Below, piece by piece: positions 59,524 through 64,000 of a stretch of DNA of 64,000 nucleotides. The position numbers and the translations under genes are program-made. The stretch is from Gammaproteobacteria bacterium. GTDB taxonomy: Bacteria > Pseudomonadota > Gammaproteobacteria > Coxiellales > Coxiellaceae. The stretch's first letter is position 1. Each line of letters starts with the position of its first letter. Below the pieces are notes generated by a model. It was not told the DNA's origin, did not search any database, and saw only the letters and a program-made list of their open reading frames with translations. The stretch is taken from positions 1 to 64,000 of the forward strand of contig JAPLRF010000030.1 of assembly GCA_026399315.1 (NCBI GenBank), given 5' to 3'.

Positions 59524-59931
59524 TTAATAAATACTTCCTCTTTTTTTAATGTCATCAAGCAATTCTTTTTGCTCTTCATTTAGAAGCAATAGCTGGGAAA
59601 TTGCAGTTACTTCGAAGAGATCACAAAAATAGGGGTCAATGCAATAAATTCGTTTTCCATGATAAGCCACTTCGGATTTTAATACTGTACTTGCCTTACA
59701 TAAATCAACGACATCTACTTTCTTTTTAAAGACAGATTGCAAATCTTCCATTAATCTTCCGATGACAATAAAATCAATTTTTTTATCTGTTAAAACGGCT
59801 AAATCAACATCACTGTCTAAATGCTCTCCGCCTGTCACACTACTGCCAAATTGATAAACAGCGAGGACATTCGGAATTTTACTTCGAATAATATTTATTG
59901 CTTCTTGTAATAAGTCTGTTGTATTTTGCAT
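59524..59931 (-). CDS. MNT nucleotidyltransferase antitoxin (MntA-like)
   Basis: YQFGSSVTGGEHLDSDVDLAVL matches the GSX10DXD nucleotidyltransferase motif; directly upstream of the HEPN ORF. Confidence 0.87.
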   Translation of the reverse strand: MQNTTDLLQEAINIIRSKIPNVLAVYQFGSSVTGGEHLDSDVDLAVLTDKKIDFIVIGRLMEDLQSVFKKKVDVVDLCKASTVLKSEVAYHGKRIYCIDPYFCDLFEVTAISQLLLLNEEQKELLDDIKKRGSIY

Positions 59932-59953
59932 AGTGTTTTATGCTAGCACAAGA

Positions 59954-61174
59954 TTAACGCAGCGCATAATGCGACTCAACATATTTCTGAATCATCGCTT
60001 TATATTCTTCCGTGATATTATCACCGCGCAATGTTGCCACTTTTTCGCCATCCATAAACACCGGGGCAATCGGCGCTTCTCCCGTTCCGGGAAGACTGAT
60101 GCCAATATTGGCATGCTTACTTTCGCCGGGTCCATTCACAACACAGCCCATCACCGCCAATTGTAAACTCTCAACACCCACATATTGTTTGCGCCATTGC
60201 GGCATTTTTTCACGAACAAATTCATCGACGGATTGCGTTAATTCGCGAAAAAAAACACTGGTGGTACGCCCACAACCCGGGCATGCTGTGATCATCGGTG
60301 CGAAAGCTCGAATGCCCAAGCATTGCAAAATTTGCTGTGTCACAATCACTTCTTTGTCACGCGTTGCGTTGGGTTCCGGTGTTAGTGAGGTTCGGATCGT
60401 GTCACCAATCCCTTGATGCAATAAAATGCCAATTCCCAAGCTCGACGCCACAACCCCTTTCGATCCCATGCCTGCTTCAGTTAAACCCAAATGCAATGCA
60501 TAATGCGAGCGTTCTGCCAGCATTTCATACACCGCGATTAAATCAGGCACGTTACTGACTTTGCATGACAACACCATTTTGTCTGCCGGCAAACCACACA
60601 TCTCCGCTGCTTTTGCACTGGTTAAGGCAGAAACAACCAAGGCTTCACGCAAAACTGCTTGCGCTGATTTCGGGTGCGGTAATTTGGCGTTGTCATCCAT
60701 CATTTGGGTTGAAAGCGTTTTATCAAGGCTGCCCCAATTCACGCCAATACGAACGGGTTTTTGATAATGTATCGCCGCTTCGATCATCGTATTAAATTGA
60801 TCATCCTTTTTAGTGCCAAAACCCACGTTACCTGGATTAATACGGTATTTTGCAAGCGCTTTTGCGCAATCTGGAAATTCTTTTAACAGACGATGGCCGT
60901 TATAATGAAAATCACCCACAAGCGGTATACCTTCATAACCCGCTTTATTTAATTCTGCGCGAATAATGCCGACTTGGGCCGCTGCTTCTTCCGTATTAAC
61001 CGTGATACGGACCAATTCAGAGCCTGCATCTGCCAACAGCTTAATTTGCGCAACTGTTTTCGCCGCATCCGCTGTATCTGTGTCCGTCATTGATTGCACA
61101 ACAATTGGTGCGCCACCGCCAATGATAAATTCACCTACTTGTACCGGCGTGGTTTTGTGTCGAATGATGCGCAT
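59954..61174 (-). CDS. ispG: 4-hydroxy-3-methylbut-2-en-1-yl diphosphate synthase
   Basis: [53 protein letters not shown]. Confidence 0.97.
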   Translation of the reverse strand: MRIIRHKTTPVQVGEFIIGGGAPIVVQSMTDTDTADAAKTVAQIKLLADAGSELVRITVNTEEAAAQVGIIRAELNKAGYEGIPLVGDFHYNGHRLLKEFPDCAKALAKYRINPGNVGFGTKKDDQFNTMIEAAIHYQKPVRIGVNWGSLDKTLSTQMMDDNAKLPHPKSAQAVLREALVVSALTSAKAAEMCGLPADKMVLSCKVSNVPDLIAVYEMLAERSHYALHLGLTEAGMGSKGVVASSLGIGILLHQGIGDTIRTSLTPEPNATRDKEVIVTQQILQCLGIRAFAPMITACPGCGRTTSVFFRELTQSVDEFVREKMPQWRKQYVGVESLQLAVMGCVVNGPGESKHANIGISLPGTGEAPIAPVFMDGEKVATLRGDNITEEYKAMIQKYVESHYALR

Positions 61175-61406
61175 AGGATTTTCTCATGGGGAATATAATT
61201 ATTAATGTAAGCTACACATTACATAATATCACTCGTTTTGCCAACTTGAGATGACAATAAATCTTCGTCCAATAATCGATGTAACTGACTCGGCATGTAA
61301 AATGAAATAGACGTAAAAATCAAGATATCTTAGTGACTTGTCTAGAGCTCCCGCATTAAAATTTGAACACCTTAATGGAGCGGATACATTTAAACTGTAA
61401 CAAATC

Positions 61407-62426
61407 TCACCGCTCCCCTGAATCAATCGCACAACATGCAGCCATGAACGCTTTCAAAGCGCCACTGAGCCTACCGTGTCTTTGAAAAGACAAAAATCTC
61501 GTCTTATCACACGCCATCATTAATCGATATTGCGCTAATGCCTCATAAATAATCCACAGTATTTCTGCATGCACAAAAGCTTCCAACAAGCGGCTTTTAG
61601 ATTCGAAAGGTAAATAATTCTCAAGACAAGCATCCATAAGCTGCAGATAACGATCATCTTGCTTTGTCAACGCATAATGTTTTTTCATTTGTTTCAAACA
61701 ACCCACCAATGAAAAAAACGGGTGGGAAATAACTATCTCACCTAAATCGATATGCGTGATACCGTGTGTTTTATCATCTATTAAAATATTATTATCATGA
61801 AAATCACATTGGACCAAAGTTTGTTTAATAGCACACATAGATAATTTTTCACATAAATTGAAAATGATTGGACGCAATTTTTCTAATTTATTAATTTCAA
61901 TTTCTGATAATCCGTCCGCCATTAATATATATTTTTGTAAAAGCAATTGCATGAATAAATCAGGTAATTTATCTAAGCGCCAATCAGGAACACCTACATC
62001 AAAAAATATACTGGCATGATCTGCAACGGCTAACTGCATTATTGTAAATTGATTAATTGCTTTGCAAAGCAAAGCGGTATTAAACTGTTTTTTCAATATC
62101 GTTCGCAATGATGTGCCATTATCTCGCATTAAAAAACAATTTAACGCTGTGTTATTTGCAATAATCTCCGGCACAGGAGAATGAAATTGATCACGCAAAA
62201 TTTGAGTAATAGAAGCTTCTAGCGCAAGTAATTGAGGCGTGTGTTTTAAATAAATATAACCAACAGATGTTTTAAACCTGACAACATAAGACCACGGTGT
62301 ATTTTGTACTTCTTCTGGTTGCTCGCTTATTAATTTATAGTGATGAGACAAAAGATAATCGCATCCCCATCGAATAATTTTTTTATTGGAATCGTGATTT
62401 TCTGTCGCCAATTCAATCCTCATCAT
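61407..62426 (-). CDS. Phosphotransferase family protein (APH-like)
   Basis: VQCDFHDNNILIDDKTHGITHIDLGE matches the HxDxxxxN...D kinase motif of the APH family. Confidence 0.75.
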   Translation of the reverse strand: MMRIELATENHDSNKKIIRWGCDYLLSHHYKLISEQPEEVQNTPWSYVVRFKTSVGYIYLKHTPQLLALEASITQILRDQFHSPVPEIIANNTALNCFLMRDNGTSLRTILKKQFNTALLCKAINQFTIMQLAVADHASIFFDVGVPDWRLDKLPDLFMQLLLQKYILMADGLSEIEINKLEKLRPIIFNLCEKLSMCAIKQTLVQCDFHDNNILIDDKTHGITHIDLGEIVISHPFFSLVGCLKQMKKHYALTKQDDRYLQLMDACLENYLPFESKSRLLEAFVHAEILWIIYEALAQYRLMMACDKTRFLSFQRHGRLSGALKAFMAACCAIDSGER

Positions 62427-62437
62427 TCACTTCACCT

Positions 62438-64000
62438 TTATGTAGGAAGCGCTGCCAATTCCTCGTCACGCAATGTTCTACGCAGTACTTTTCCCACAGC
62501 AGACAAAGGCAATTCATCACGAAATTCGATAAAATGCGGGATTTTATAGTTTGTTAAAGATTGGCGGCAAAAAGTAATTAAGGCTTCCTTAGTTAATGTA
62601 GGATCTTTTTTAACGATAAACGCCTTTAATGCTTCTCCGGTTTTGTCATTGGGTATACCAATCACAGCCACTGTTTGCACGCCAGGATGCGAAGCAATCA
62701 CTTCCTCTACTTCATTGGGATACACGTTAAATCCCGATATTAAAACCATGTCTTTTTTGCGATCGACAATATAAACAAATCCTTTGTCATCCATCGTGGC
62801 AATATCACCTGTTCGCAACCACCCATTCTTATCAATCACATTATTTGTTTCAGCTTCATTATGCCAATATCCCATCATCACTTGTGGACCGCGCGCCCAG
62901 ATTTCGCCCTTTTGCCCCAATGGCAAGTCATGATTATTTTCATCTCGAATCACAACATCAGTTGATGGAATAGGCACGCCAATTGTCCCTGTAAAATGGG
63001 ACTGGGTGATCGGGCATAATGTGATAACCGGGCTGGCTTCCGTTAATCCATAGCCCTGCAAAACAGGGACGTTTGTTACTTTTTGCCAACGGTCTGCAAC
63101 GGCTTTTTGCATAGCCATGCCACCTGCAATGGTTAATTTTAGTCGAGAAAAATCGACCGTTTGAAATTCAGCATTATTTAATAAGCCATTAAACAATGTG
63201 TTCAATCCCACCATAATCGTCATTTTGCAATGTCGAATCGCTTTAATAAAAGCAGACATGTCTCGGGGATTGGCGATCAGAAGCGTTGATGCACCCATCG
63301 GAAAAATACACATGCCGCAAACAGTGAGCGAGAAAATATGATACATCGGCAGAGCACCAATCATCACACCAAAATATTGTTCCTTCGCATCATGAATCCA
63401 CGTTACACACTGCAAAATATTCGCAATAACATTGCGATGCGATAACATGGCGCCCTTTGAAACGCCAGTTGTACCGCCGGTATATTGTAAAAAAGCCATC
63501 TCAGAATTTTTAATCGCTACATTTGCAAAATTTAATTTTTTTCCTGTTGCCATGGCTTTTTTGAAAAAAATAGCATTGGGTAAATGATACTGCGGTATTT
63601 GTTTTTTAAAATAACGCACTGCGATATTAAATGATGGTCCTTTAAAACACCCCAGTAAATCGCCTATTTTTGCAATAATAATATTTTTTAATGTTGTTTT
63701 TGGTAATGCCGCCTCTAGGTGATCTGCGAAATTTTCTAACACTAAAATTGTTTCAGCACCGCAATCATTTATTTGTGAGGTTATTTCACGCCCGGTATAA
63801 AGTGGGTTAACATTAACAACAATTAATCCCGCTTTTAATGCACCAAAAATAGCAATGGGATATTGCAAAATATTGGGCATCATAATAGCAAAGCGATCGC
63901 CCTTTTTTAATTTCAACGTTTGCTGCAGAAAAGCGGCAAAATCTCGTACCAATACCTTCATTTGAGAATACGTTATCGAAGTACCAAAACTCGTAAAAAC
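62438..64000 (-). CDS. fadD: Long-chain-fatty-acid--CoA ligase (partial, N-terminus beyond window)
   Basis: LQYTGGTTGVSKGAMLSHRNVIANILQ; GYGLTEASPVITLCP; frame stays open to 64000 (VFTSFGTSITYSQ precedes the first Met in the track). Confidence 0.92.
   Translation of the reverse strand, partial: VFTSFGTSITYSQMKVLVRDFAAFLQQTLKLKKGDRFAIMMPNILQYPIAIFGALKAGLIVVNVNPLYTGREITSQINDCGAETILVLENFADHLEAALPKTTLKNIIIAKIGDLLGCFKGPSFNIAVRYFKKQIPQYHLPNAIFFKKAMATGKKLNFANVAIKNSEMAFLQYTGGTTGVSKGAMLSHRNVIANILQCVTWIHDAKEQYFGVMIGALPMYHIFSLTVCGMCIFPMGASTLLIANPRDMSAFIKAIRHCKMTIMVGLNTLFNGLLNNAEFQTVDFSRLKLTIAGGMAMQKAVADRWQKVTNVPVLQGYGLTEASPVITLCPITQSHFTGTIGVPIPSTDVVIRDENNHDLPLGQKGEIWARGPQVMMGYWHNEAETNNVIDKNGWLRTGDIATMDDKGFVYIVDRKKDMVLISGFNVYPNEVEEVIASHPGVQTVAVIGIPNDKTGEALKAFIVKKDPTLTKEALITFCRQSLTNYKIPHFIEFRDELPLSAVGKVLRRTLRDEELAALPT

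Noticed and set aside
1-64000. tRNA/rRNA genes, prophage or complete IS element
   Set aside because: No conserved rRNA/tRNA sequence, integrase or transposase recognised on either strand

Overview
The window is a gammaproteobacterial chromosome segment. Protein content suggests a Legionellales/Coxiella-type, host-associated lineage, but that is inference. Housekeeping blocks on the window: secD(partial)-yajC; carA-carB-greA; uppS-frr-pyrH-tsf-rpsB divergent from map; sucC-sucD; sdhCDAB-sucA-odhB divergent from gltA; pgpA; an HTH/S24 regulator; a Mip/FKBP PPIase; ispF-ispE; nusB-nrdR-glyA-radA; ispG; fadD(partial). Between these lie accessory genes: a 1978-aa repeat/beta-propeller/CADG-like surface protein, a 1283-aa UvrD-like SF1 helicase-related protein, two paralogous multi-pass membrane proteins (885 and 608 aa) sharing a repeated soluble domain, an acyl-AMP ligase/ACP/ketosynthase protein, an EEP-like protein, a Cys-rich exported protein and a HEPN/MNT toxin-antitoxin pair. 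The most interesting signal is a set of short dispersed repeats. Family 1 is built from imperfect 7-bp GATC units (GGATCAG-like), often as inverted arms around an AT-rich loop. It lies in operon intercistronic gaps and also appears in frame inside carB (twice) and at the carA C-terminus. Family 2 (GCGYGAGGGCTACCGCCCC) sits at rpsB/tsf and sucA/odhB junctions, with related sequence inside carA. A further insertion-like sequence appears to have replaced the NusB C-terminus. No rRNA, tRNA or CRISPR was recognised.
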